Shown here piece by piece: positions 31,296-38,751 of a DNA stretch of 64,000 bases. The position numbers were made by a program, and so were the translations under genes. The notes under the pieces were generated by a model, which saw nothing but the letters and a program-made list of their open reading frames with translations, did no database searches and was not told the DNA's origin. Origin of the DNA: Ancylobacter mangrovi (lineage in GTDB: Bacteria; Pseudomonadota; Alphaproteobacteria; Rhizobiales; Xanthobacteraceae); NCBI RefSeq assembly GCF_024752355.1, contig NZ_JANTHZ010000001.1, forward strand, positions 992,001-1,056,000, written 5' to 3'. How positions within the stretch are numbered: position 1 is the stretch's first letter; the number at the start of each line of letters is the position of its first letter.

Positions 31296-32276
31296 CTAGA
31301 ACCAGATCAGCACGCGGGCATCCGCGCCGTTGAACAGCCGCAAGCCGTCCGGCCAGTCGTCGAGCGTGACCTCCACCGGGAAGCGCCGCGGCAGCCGCAC
31401 CCAGTCGGTCGTCGGCGCCACATAGGGCACGACCTCCGGCACATCCGGCGAGCGCGCCACGCCGGTGGCGATGCCGCTGACATGGCCTTCATGGATGACC
31501 CAGGGATCGGAGCCGAGCGTCAGCCACACCTTCTGGCCGACCTGCAGCCGGGCGAGATGACGCTCGGCGACGTTCGCGACGATGCGCCGGCGCCGCTCCG
31601 TCACCAGCGCCAGCACCTTGGAGCCGGGCTCGAGATAGTCACCCTGCCTTGTGGTGAAGGGTGCCACATGCCCCGGCTCGGGCGCGGCCACAGTGGTCTT
31701 GGAGAGATCGTACTGCGCCTTGTCGAGCGCGGCATTGGCGGCGGCGATGTTCGCCTGCGCCACCGTCACGCGGCGCGCGGCCACGCTGAGCTGGGCCTGC
31801 GCCATCAGCACATTGGCGCCGGCGGTGGCGACGTCGCGGGTGGCGACGTCCAGATTGGCCTCGGTCGAGAAGCCCTCGGTCGAGAGCGACTTCACCCGTC
31901 CCAGCGTCGCCTGGGCGTTGGTCTGCACCGCCTCGGCCGAGGTGACGTTCGCCTTCGCCGCCGTCACCTCGTCGTGGGCGAGTTCCAGATCGGCCTTCGC
32001 CTGCGCGAGCGCGGCCTGCGTCTCCTCGAGCTTGAGCTGGAACGGGGTCCGCTCGATCTCGAACAGCAGGTCGCCCGCCGCGACGGGCTGGTCGTTCTGC
32101 ACCGCGAGGCGGGAGACCGGGCCCTCGATCTGCGAGGAGATGACGACGATGTCGCTCATCACATAGGCGTCGGAGGTGTAGGCGAAGAAGCGGACGCTGA
32201 TCTCGTAGAGCGCGAAAAGCGCGATCGCCACGCCCACGATCAGCGTCACCGGATGGCGCAGCAGGCGGCTCAGCAT
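31296..32276 (-). CDS. HlyD-family periplasmic adaptor of an efflux pump
   Basis: Membrane fusion protein of about 326 residues. One N-terminal membrane helix is followed by a beta-barrel/lipoyl region (VVISSQIEGPVSRLAVQNDQ), a long alanine-rich coiled coil (about 80-190) and a second barrel half. It matches EmrA/AaeA-type adaptors. The ATG at 32276 directly before the membrane segment is preferred; an ATG seven codons upstream (32297) is possible. It overlaps nothing and is 2 bases before the FUSC gene. No outer-membrane channel gene is adjacent. Confidence 0.82.
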   Translation of the reverse strand: MLSRLLRHPVTLIVGVAIALFALYEISVRFFAYTSDAYVMSDIVVISSQIEGPVSRLAVQNDQPVAAGDLLFEIERTPFQLKLEETQAALAQAKADLELAHDEVTAAKANVTSAEAVQTNAQATLGRVKSLSTEGFSTEANLDVATRDVATAGANVLMAQAQLSVAARRVTVAQANIAAANAALDKAQYDLSKTTVAAPEPGHVAPFTTRQGDYLEPGSKVLALVTERRRRIVANVAERHLARLQVGQKVWLTLGSDPWVIHEGHVSGIATGVARSPDVPEVVPYVAPTTDWVRLPRRFPVEVTLDDWPDGLRLFNGADARVLIWF

Positions 32277-32365
32277 GTAACCACGAATCTCCCGCATCCC
32301 GCGCGGCGGTTGCCGGCATCATCGCGGTTTTGCAGGCGGTCCTCAATCCGTCCCGCACGCGCTCT

Positions 32366-34108
32366 TCACAGCGGCGGATGCGGGATCGAGGACAGAAGCT
32401 CGCGCGTATAGTCCGCCTTCGGCGCCGCCATCACCTCGGCGGTGCGGCCCTCTTCCACGATACGCCCCGCGCGCATGACGATGACGCGGTCGCACAGCAT
32501 GCGCACCACTTCGAGATCGTGGCTGACGAAGATGTAGCTCATGCCGAGCCGGACCTTGAGGTCCTGCAGCAGGTTGAGCACCACGGCCTGCACCGAGACG
32601 TCGAGCGCGGCGGTCGGCTCGTCGAGCACGACCAGATCGGGATCGAGCGCGATCGCCCGGGCGATGCCCACGCGCGCCTTCTGCCCGCCGGAGAGCTGGT
32701 GCGGGAAGCGGTCGAGAAACTGCGTGGGAAGGCCGACCAGCCCGGCCAGTTCCTCCACCCGCGCGCGCAGGGCGCCGCCGCCGAGACCCGTTCCCATGCG
32801 CATCAGCGGATCGGCGATGGCGCGGGCGGCGGTGAAGCGCGGGTTGAGGCTGTCGGTCGGGTCCTGGAACACGAGCTGGATGCGCGGGCGGAAGGACGAG
32901 CGGGCGAAGCGGCGCGCCGGCATGGCGCCGATGTCCTCGCCGTCGAACAGGATCCGCCCGGAGGTCGGATCGGCGAGGCGCATCACCATCATCGAGGTGG
33001 TGGACTTGCCGCAGCCCGATTCACCCACAAGGCCGAGGCTTTCGCCCCGCGCGACCTCGAAGCTGATGCCGTCCACCGCGCGGAAGGGTGCGTCCGCCTC
33101 CGCGTCCGCGCTCCTGCCGAACAGCTTCGCGAACCCGCCGCCGCTTCCCTGGCGCGGATATTCCTTCACGAGATTCTCGACCACCAGCAGCGGCTCGCCC
33201 GTCTTTGCCGGCATCGCCGCGGGCATGGGCGGCGCCGCCTCGGGCACCGTGCCCTCCGGCAGCAGGTCGCGCAGGCCGATGCCGGGACGCGGCGTCGCAC
33301 GCATAAGCTTGCGGGTATAGACGTGCTGGGGGGCACGGAAGATCGCCTCGGCGGTGGCGGATTCCACCACCTTGCCCTTCTCCATCACCATCACCCGGTC
33401 GCAATAGGCGGCCGCCAGCCCGAGATCGTGGGTGATGAGGATGGTCGCCATGTTGCGCTCGCGCGCGAGCTCGACCACGAGGTCCATCACCGCCTTCTGG
33501 GTGGTGACGTCGAGGCCGGTGGTCGGCTCGTCGGCGATGAGGAGCTGCGGCCGGCAGGCGAGCGCCAGCGCGATCACGATGCGCTGGCACATGCCGCCCG
33601 ACAGCTCGAACGGATAGGCGTGGTAGCGCTCCTCCGGCCGGGCGATGCGCACGGCCTTCAGCACCTCGATCGCCTTCTCCCTGGCATCGCTCGGTTGCGC
33701 CTGCACATGCTCGATCAGCACGTCCTCGATCTGCTTGCCGACCTTGCGGATCGGGTTCAGCGCCGCGCGCGGGTTCTGGAAGATCATCGACATCTCGCGC
33801 CCGCGCAGGGCGCGCACCGTGCTCTCCGAGGCGTTGCCGACATCGACGCCGCCGAAGGTGATGGTGCCCTCGGCGATGCGGCCGGCACGGTCGAGGATGC
33901 GCATGACGGTGTAGGAAGTGACCGACTTGCCGGAGCCGGATTCGCCGACGATGCCCAGCGTCTCGCCCCGGCCGAGGGTGAGGTTCACCTTCTCCACCGC
34001 CCGTACCGCGCCGCGCCGGGTGGCGAACTCGACGGTGAGGTCCTGCACGTCGAGAAGCGGCGGCTGCATGTGGTTGGCCCCGTGCGCGATGTCGGTGCGG
34101 ATGTTCAT
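32366..34108 (-). CDS. Peptide-type ABC transporter ATPase, two fused ATP-binding domains
   Basis: Energy-coupling protein of 580 residues with two complete ATPase domains in one chain, like DppD and DppF fused. Walker A motifs are [10 protein letters not shown] (domain 1) and [10 protein letters not shown] (domain 2); signature motifs are LSGGMCQR and LSGGQKAR; Walker B regions are [12 protein letters not shown] and [12 protein letters not shown]. It is the last gene of a four-gene ABC operon read right to left and follows the DppC-like permease by 12 bases. It drives uptake of a peptide, opine or similar solute. Confidence 0.92.
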   Translation of the reverse strand: MNIRTDIAHGANHMQPPLLDVQDLTVEFATRRGAVRAVEKVNLTLGRGETLGIVGESGSGKSVTSYTVMRILDRAGRIAEGTITFGGVDVGNASESTVRALRGREMSMIFQNPRAALNPIRKVGKQIEDVLIEHVQAQPSDAREKAIEVLKAVRIARPEERYHAYPFELSGGMCQRIVIALALACRPQLLIADEPTTGLDVTTQKAVMDLVVELARERNMATILITHDLGLAAAYCDRVMVMEKGKVVESATAEAIFRAPQHVYTRKLMRATPRPGIGLRDLLPEGTVPEAAPPMPAAMPAKTGEPLLVVENLVKEYPRQGSGGGFAKLFGRSADAEADAPFRAVDGISFEVARGESLGLVGESGCGKSTTSMMVMRLADPTSGRILFDGEDIGAMPARRFARSSFRPRIQLVFQDPTDSLNPRFTAARAIADPLMRMGTGLGGGALRARVEELAGLVGLPTQFLDRFPHQLSGGQKARVGIARAIALDPDLVVLDEPTAALDVSVQAVVLNLLQDLKVRLGMSYIFVSHDLEVVRMLCDRVIVMRAGRIVEEGRTAEVMAAPKADYTRELLSSIPHPPL

Positions 34109-34120
34109 GGCCCGCTCTCC

Positions 34121-35002
34121 TCAGGTGCGCCGCTGCGGATCGACGAGGTCGCGCAGGCCGTCGCCGAGCAGGTTGAAGCAGAACACCGCGAGCATGAGCG
34201 TCACGCCCGGGAAGAAGGCGATCCACCATTCGCCGGAGATGATGAAGGAGGCGCCCTCGGCGACCATGATGCCCCATTCGGGCGTGGGCGGGCGCACACC
34301 GAGGCCGATGAAGGACAGGCCCGCTGCGTTGAGGATGGCGTAGCCCATGGTCAGCGAGACCTGCACCATCATGATCGGCAGGATGTTGGGCGCGATCTGC
34401 CCGAGCAGGATGCGCAGCTCCGAATTGCCGGTCAGCCGCGCCGCCTGCACGAAGCCGGCCTCGCGGCGGATGTTCGCCTCGGCGCGGGCGACGCGGACAT
34501 AGAGCGGGAAGTTGATGATCGCGGTGGCGATGATGATGTTCGTCACCGTGTTGCCCATCGCCGCGACGATGCCCATGGCGAGGACGAACAGCGGAAAGGC
34601 CATGATGGTGTCGGAGACGCGCCCGACGATCTGGTCGGTCCAGCCGCCGAAATAGCCGGCCGCGAGGCCCGCGAAGCCGCCGACCACGAACACCAGCGCG
34701 ACGGATGCAACGGCGATGGTCATGTCGAGCCGGCTCGCCACCACCACACGCGAGAAGATGTCGCGCCCGAGTTGGTCGGTGCCGAACCAGTGTGTCGCGC
34801 TCGGCGGCTGCAGCGCGGCGGCGGTGTCGCTCGCCAGCGGGTCGTACGGCACGACATAGGGGCCGATCAGCGCCGCGACGACGAGCAGCGCGAACAGCCC
34901 GAAGGCGATGCCGGTGACCGGGTTCTCGGCCATGATGTGGCGCGCATGGGAGAACAGGTTGTCCCGGGCGGGCGGGGCGTCGGTTGCGGTGGCGAGGCTC
35001 AT
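34121..35002 (-). CDS. Peptide-type ABC transporter permease (DppC-like)
   Basis: Inner-membrane permease of 293 residues with six predicted helices, an N-terminal cytoplasmic tail and the DppC signatures HWFGTDQLGRDIFSRVV near residue 72 and the EAA loop (RVARAEANIRREAGFVQAAR). The ATG at 35002 lies 11 bases after the preceding permease gene. It pairs with the DppB-like permease to form the channel. Confidence 0.92.
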   Translation of the reverse strand: MSLATATDAPPARDNLFSHARHIMAENPVTGIAFGLFALLVVAALIGPYVVPYDPLASDTAAALQPPSATHWFGTDQLGRDIFSRVVVASRLDMTIAVASVALVFVVGGFAGLAAGYFGGWTDQIVGRVSDTIMAFPLFVLAMGIVAAMGNTVTNIIIATAIINFPLYVRVARAEANIRREAGFVQAARLTGNSELRILLGQIAPNILPIMMVQVSLTMGYAILNAAGLSFIGLGVRPPTPEWGIMVAEGASFIISGEWWIAFFPGVTLMLAVFCFNLLGDGLRDLVDPQRRT

Positions 35003-35013
35003 GGCGGATCTCC

Positions 35014-36027
35014 TCACGCTTCGATGCGCACGCGCGGATCGACGAGGCCGTAGAGAATGTCGATGGCGAGGTTGAGCAGCACGTAGAGGATCGCCATGGC
35101 GAGCACGAAGCCCTGCACCGGCGCGTAGTCGGAGGTGATCAGCGCCTCGATGGCGTAGGAGCCGATGCCCGGCCAGGCGAACACCTTCTCCACCAGCACG
35201 TTGGCGCCGAGCAGGAAGGAGAACACCATGCCGAGCGTGGTGATGACCGGCAGCAGCGCGTTGCGGAAGGCGTAGCCGAGCACGATCTTCGAGGGCTTCA
35301 GCCCGCTCGCGCGCGCCGTGCGCACGAAGTCGGAGGCGAGCACGGCGAGCATGGAGGCGCGCGTCATGCGCGCGATCGGCGCCAGCGAGAAGATGGCGAG
35401 CGTCACCGCCGGCAGCCAGATCTGCGAGAAGGCGGCGCGGAAGGTCTCGAAATCGCCGGTCGCCAGGCTGTCGATCAGGTAGAAGCCGGTGATGTCCGGC
35501 GGGGCGGAATAGAAGAAGTCGAGCCGCCCCAGCGGCGCCGGCGCCCAGCCGAGCCGGAAATAGAAGACATAGACCAGCAGAAGGCCGGTGAAGAAGACGG
35601 GCAGCGACACGCCGGCGGTCGCCACGATCCGGCACAGATGGTCGATCCACGAGCCCTGCCGCACGGCGGCAAGGATGCCGAGCGGCACGGCGATCAGGAT
35701 CGACAGCAGCAGGCCGAGCAGGGTCAGCTCGGCGGAAGCCGGCAGGCGCGCGCGCAGATCGTCGAGCACCGGCTGGCCGGTGGTCAGCGAATTGCCCAGA
35801 TTGCCGGTGGCGAGGTCCTTCACATAGGCGACGAACTGCACCGGCAGCGGCTTGTCGAGGCCGAGCTTGGCGCGGATCTCCTCGATCGCCTGCGGCGTCG
35901 CCGCCGGGCCGGCGAAATAGGCCGCCGTGTCGCCCGGCAGCACCCGGGTCAGCAGGAAGGTGACGATGATGACCCCGATGATGCTCGGTATCGCCGTCGC
36001 AAGACGCCTGGCTATCTGGGCAAGCAC
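35014..36027 (-). CDS. Peptide-type ABC transporter permease (DppB-like)
   Basis: Permease of about 337 residues with the DppB hallmarks: an N-terminal helix, LPGDTAAYF-type periplasmic loop, and the EAA loop FVRTARASGLKPSKIVLGYAFRNALLP. I place the start at a GTG (36027) because GGAGG precedes it by 6 to 7 bases and the protein then begins at the first helix. A longer ATG-initiated form would start inside the intercistronic hairpin region at 36096. A TTG two codons upstream lacks spacing. Confidence 0.88.
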   Translation of the reverse strand: MLAQIARRLATAIPSIIGVIIVTFLLTRVLPGDTAAYFAGPAATPQAIEEIRAKLGLDKPLPVQFVAYVKDLATGNLGNSLTTGQPVLDDLRARLPASAELTLLGLLLSILIAVPLGILAAVRQGSWIDHLCRIVATAGVSLPVFFTGLLLVYVFYFRLGWAPAPLGRLDFFYSAPPDITGFYLIDSLATGDFETFRAAFSQIWLPAVTLAIFSLAPIARMTRASMLAVLASDFVRTARASGLKPSKIVLGYAFRNALLPVITTLGMVFSFLLGANVLVEKVFAWPGIGSYAIEALITSDYAPVQGFVLAMAILYVLLNLAIDILYGLVDPRVRIEA

Positions 36028-36064
36028 GCGCAACCCTCCGCGGTTGAGAGTACGACCGTCCTTT

Positions 36065-36093
36065 CGGACCACGGCGGCCGTCGCCGTGGTCCG
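36065..36093 (-). other. Intercistronic hairpin between binding-protein and permease genes
   Basis: CGGACCACGGCG (36065-36076) and CGCCGTGGTCCG (36082-36093) form a perfect 12-bp stem with a 5-base loop, between the binding-protein stop and the permease start. There is no T-run on the coding strand after it. It probably stabilises the upstream message and lowers downstream expression. Confidence 0.65.
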
Positions 36094-36132
36094 CACATCG
36101 CCGCGGCGCCGTAGGCGCGCGCCGCGCTACCC

Positions 36133-37761
36133 TCAGCCCTTCTTCAGGGTCCGGTAGTCGAGCTGGCGGTGGAACCAGTACTGGTAGCCGGTGATCGGCT
36201 TCTGCATCGCGACGCTGAGATAAGGCTGGTAGAGCGGCACGCGCGGCACGTCGGCGAAGGCGATGTCGATGAAGCCGTCGACGTCCTTGTTGTAGGTCGG
36301 CCAGTCGGCCGCCGCCGCCGCGGCGCGGGCGCCGTCGATCAGCTTGTCCATGGCCGGGTTCTTGTAGCTCATCGTGTTGAACAGCGTGTTCTGGCCATGA
36401 TAGCACCAGAAGAAGAAGTATTCGGGATAGTCGAGCCAGCCCGAGAAGAAGTTGGAGATGAGCGGCATCTCCTTCTTGATCAGCTCGCCGCGCCAGTTGG
36501 CGCCCGGGATCTTGTTCAGCGTCACCTTGATGCCGATCTGGCCGAGGCTCTCCTGCACCAGCGTGCAGAGCGGCTCGTTGATCGCCGCCGAGCCGAGGTC
36601 GAAGGACAGCGTGGTCTCGAAGCCGTCGGCATAGCCGGCCTTCGCCATCAGTTCCTTGGCCTTGGCGATGTCGGTGTCGTAGGCGTGGGCCTGCGGCCAG
36701 ACCGGCTCGCTCACCGTGTTCGACTTGGCGCCGTAGAGCGGCTTGGCGAGGCCGAACAGCACCGCGTCCATGATCTTCTGGTAGGGCAGCGCATAGGCCA
36801 CCGCCTGGCGCACCCCGAGCTTGTCGAAGGGCGGCTTGGTGACGTTCATGCCGATATACTGGATGCCGTTCGAGATCGGGTTGGAGATGACCTTCACCTT
36901 CCCTTCCTTGTCGAGCTCCACGAAGTCCTTGGCCGGCAGGTCGAAGGAGATGTCGGCGTCGCCGCGCTCGATCAGCGCCCGGCGGTTGCCGGCGGAAGGC
37001 ACCATGCGCCACACCACGCGCTTCAGCGCCGGCATCGGGCCGCACTTCCAGGAATCGTTGCGCTCGAACAGCACCTCGGTGCCGGACTGCCACTTCGTCA
37101 CCTTGTAGGCGCCGCCCCCGGCCGTGTTCTGCTTGGTGTATTCGAGGCCCCACTTGTCCTGCTCGGTGGCCTTGGACTGCACCAGCCTGGAGTTGAACAC
37201 CGACGGCACGATCACCGCGAGGTCCGGCATGGTCAGACGGTCGGGGCGGATGAAGTCGACGCGGAAGGTGTGGTCGTCGACCGCCACGAACTGCTCCGGC
37301 TTCTCCAGCGAGCCGGCCTTCATCTGCACGGTCGGGAAGCCGCCGACCGACACCGCGCGGTCGAAGGACCACTTCACGTCCTGCGCCGTCACCGGCGAGC
37401 CGTCGTGGAAGGTCGCGTCCTTGCGCAGCTTGAAGGTGACCGAGTCCGGCTTGAGGTCCCACTCCTCGGCAAGCTCGGGCACCAGCTTGTCGCGGTCGTA
37501 GCTCTGCGTGCCGTCCGGCATCGTCTTGGTGCCGTAGCTCATCAGGCGGTCGTAGCAGTTCCACGCCACCTCGTAGCCGGGACGGTTGGTGCCCACGCCA
37601 TGGATGTCGAGATTGTTCGGACCGGACTCGCTGACCAGCAGCAGGGTCTCCTGCCGCGCCGACTGCGCGCTCGCCGACGACCACACGGCCGGGGCGGCGA
37701 CGCCGGTAGCGGCGGCGGAGGAAACAACGGCGGCGGACTTCAGAAATTCACGACGGTTCAT
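36133..37761 (-). CDS. Peptide-type ABC transporter substrate-binding protein (family 5)
   Basis: Periplasmic binding protein of 542 residues. The signal is of Tat type (NRREFLKSAAVVSS, cleavage near AQSA). The family-5 pattern is visible: YDRLMSYG, LVPELAEEWDLKPDSVTFKLRKDATFHDGSPVTAQDV split over residues 70-130, and VGGFPT-type and GANWRGELIKKEMPL segments. The ATG at 37761 gives the signal peptide; longer in-frame extensions cross the promoter. It heads a four-gene importer operon and is divergent from a GntR regulator. Substrate could be a peptide, opine or related compound. Confidence 0.92.
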   Translation of the reverse strand: MNRREFLKSAAVVSSAAATGVAAPAVWSSASAQSARQETLLLVSESGPNNLDIHGVGTNRPGYEVAWNCYDRLMSYGTKTMPDGTQSYDRDKLVPELAEEWDLKPDSVTFKLRKDATFHDGSPVTAQDVKWSFDRAVSVGGFPTVQMKAGSLEKPEQFVAVDDHTFRVDFIRPDRLTMPDLAVIVPSVFNSRLVQSKATEQDKWGLEYTKQNTAGGGAYKVTKWQSGTEVLFERNDSWKCGPMPALKRVVWRMVPSAGNRRALIERGDADISFDLPAKDFVELDKEGKVKVISNPISNGIQYIGMNVTKPPFDKLGVRQAVAYALPYQKIMDAVLFGLAKPLYGAKSNTVSEPVWPQAHAYDTDIAKAKELMAKAGYADGFETTLSFDLGSAAINEPLCTLVQESLGQIGIKVTLNKIPGANWRGELIKKEMPLISNFFSGWLDYPEYFFFWCYHGQNTLFNTMSYKNPAMDKLIDGARAAAAAADWPTYNKDVDGFIDIAFADVPRVPLYQPYLSVAMQKPITGYQYWFHRQLDYRTLKKG

Positions 37762-37826
37762 GGAAGGCCGAGCTCCGGGCAATGTCGGATGGAAGGTACC
37801 GCTGCATTCTCTGGCCAATACTGTGC

Positions 37827-37895
37827 ATGCAATTTCGTGAATTTGCGTGCTCAAATTGTTTTCACGCTTGCTCAAATTCTGGCCTGTATGCAATT
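37827..37895. promoter_or_regulatory. Nested direct repeats in the gntR/ABC divergent promoter region
   Basis: ATGCAATT occurs at 37827-37834 and 37888-37895, and TGCTCAAATT at 37848-37857 and 37869-37878, the latter pair exactly 21 bases apart. GCAATTTCGTGAATTTGC (37829-37846) is an imperfect palindrome. The array sits in an AT-rich patch between divergent genes and is a likely GntR operator cluster. Confidence 0.5.
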
Positions 37896-37958
37896 CCCGA
37901 TTCATGGCAAGGATAGGCGGTGTTCTTTCGGCGAGTGCAGCAGGATAGGCGCCCACCC

Positions 37959-38651
37959 ATGTCGGATGACCGGCAGACGCGGACCGAGAAGCTGGCGAGC
38001 GAGATCGCCGATGCCATTCTCGACGGCACGCTGGCGCCCGGCAGCCGCCTCGACGAGCATATGCTGGCCGCCCGCTACGGCACCTCGCGCACCCCGGTCC
38101 GCGAGGCGCTGCGCCAGCTCGCGACCACCGGGCTGATCGAATTGCGCCCGCGCCGCGGGGCCATCGTCGCGCAGGTGACCTCGGACGAACTCGAGATGCT
38201 GTTCGTCGCCATGGGCGAACTGGAGGCGACCTGCGCCCGGCTCTCCGCCATGAGCATGACGCCGATCGAGCGCCGGCGCCTCGGCGCGCTCTACGACTCC
38301 ATGGGCGAGATGGTGGCGCAGGACGACGTCCCCGCCTACACCGCCGCCAACACCGCGCTGCACGCCATGTTCTATGCCGGGACCCACAATCCCGTGCTGG
38401 CGGAGATGACGGCCGGGCTGCGCCGGCGCGTCGGGCCGTTCCGGCGGGCGCAGTTCCGCGCCCCGGGCCGGCTCGCCCTGTCCCATGCCGAGCACGGGGC
38501 GGTGGTGCGGGCCGTGCTCGGCGGCGATGCCACTGCGGCCCATGCCGCCATGCTGCACCATGTCAGCCTGGTCGAGGACGCCTTCGAGCAGCTCGTCGCG
38601 ACAGCGATGGAAGCGCCGGGCTCTTCCCCCCACCGGGCGAAGGCCGGCTGA
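37959..38651 (+). CDS. GntR-family regulator (FadR/FCD type)
   Basis: Transcription factor of 230 residues. The winged helix covers about residues 8-75 (ASEIADAILDGTLAPGSRL and TSRTPVREALRQL), followed by an all-helical FCD ligand domain. The ATG at 37959 gives a normal N-terminus. It is divergent from the ABC importer operon (197-base gap with repeats) and is followed by a hairpin that overlaps the end of the convergent MscS gene. The likely role is control of the peptide-type importer in response to a carboxylate. Confidence 0.88.
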   Translation: MSDDRQTRTEKLASEIADAILDGTLAPGSRLDEHMLAARYGTSRTPVREALRQLATTGLIELRPRRGAIVAQVTSDELEMLFVAMGELEATCARLSAMSMTPIERRRLGALYDSMGEMVAQDDVPAYTAANTALHAMFYAGTHNPVLAEMTAGLRRRVGPFRRAQFRAPGRLALSHAEHGAVVRAVLGGDATAAHAAMLHHVSLVEDAFEQLVATAMEAPGSSPHRAKAG

Positions 38652-38721
38652 CCATCTCCCAAAGCGAACGGCGGTGACGTCCGACGGCAATGGATCTCGC
38701 CATCGCCGCCGGGTCTCGCCG

Positions 38722-38751
38722 CCAGTCCTGCCGACCGCGCGTCAGGACTGG
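38722..38751 (+). terminator. Terminator after gntR, overlapping the MscS gene end
   Basis: CCAGTCCTG (38722-38730) pairs perfectly with CAGGACTGG (38743-38751), followed on the plus strand by TCCTTTTCC. The right arm overlaps the last codons of the convergent MscS-type gene. The 12-base loop is large, so efficiency is uncertain. Confidence 0.45.

Noticed and set aside
32330-35053. Open frame of 907 codons on the plus strand
   Set aside because: It is antisense to the peptide-type ABC genes, His/Arg/Glu-rich and without any recognisable fold.
36028-36096. ATG-initiated longer form of the DppB-like permease
   Set aside because: Its leader would be encoded by the right half of the intercistronic region, and the GTG at 36027 has a well-spaced GGAGG and starts at the first helix.
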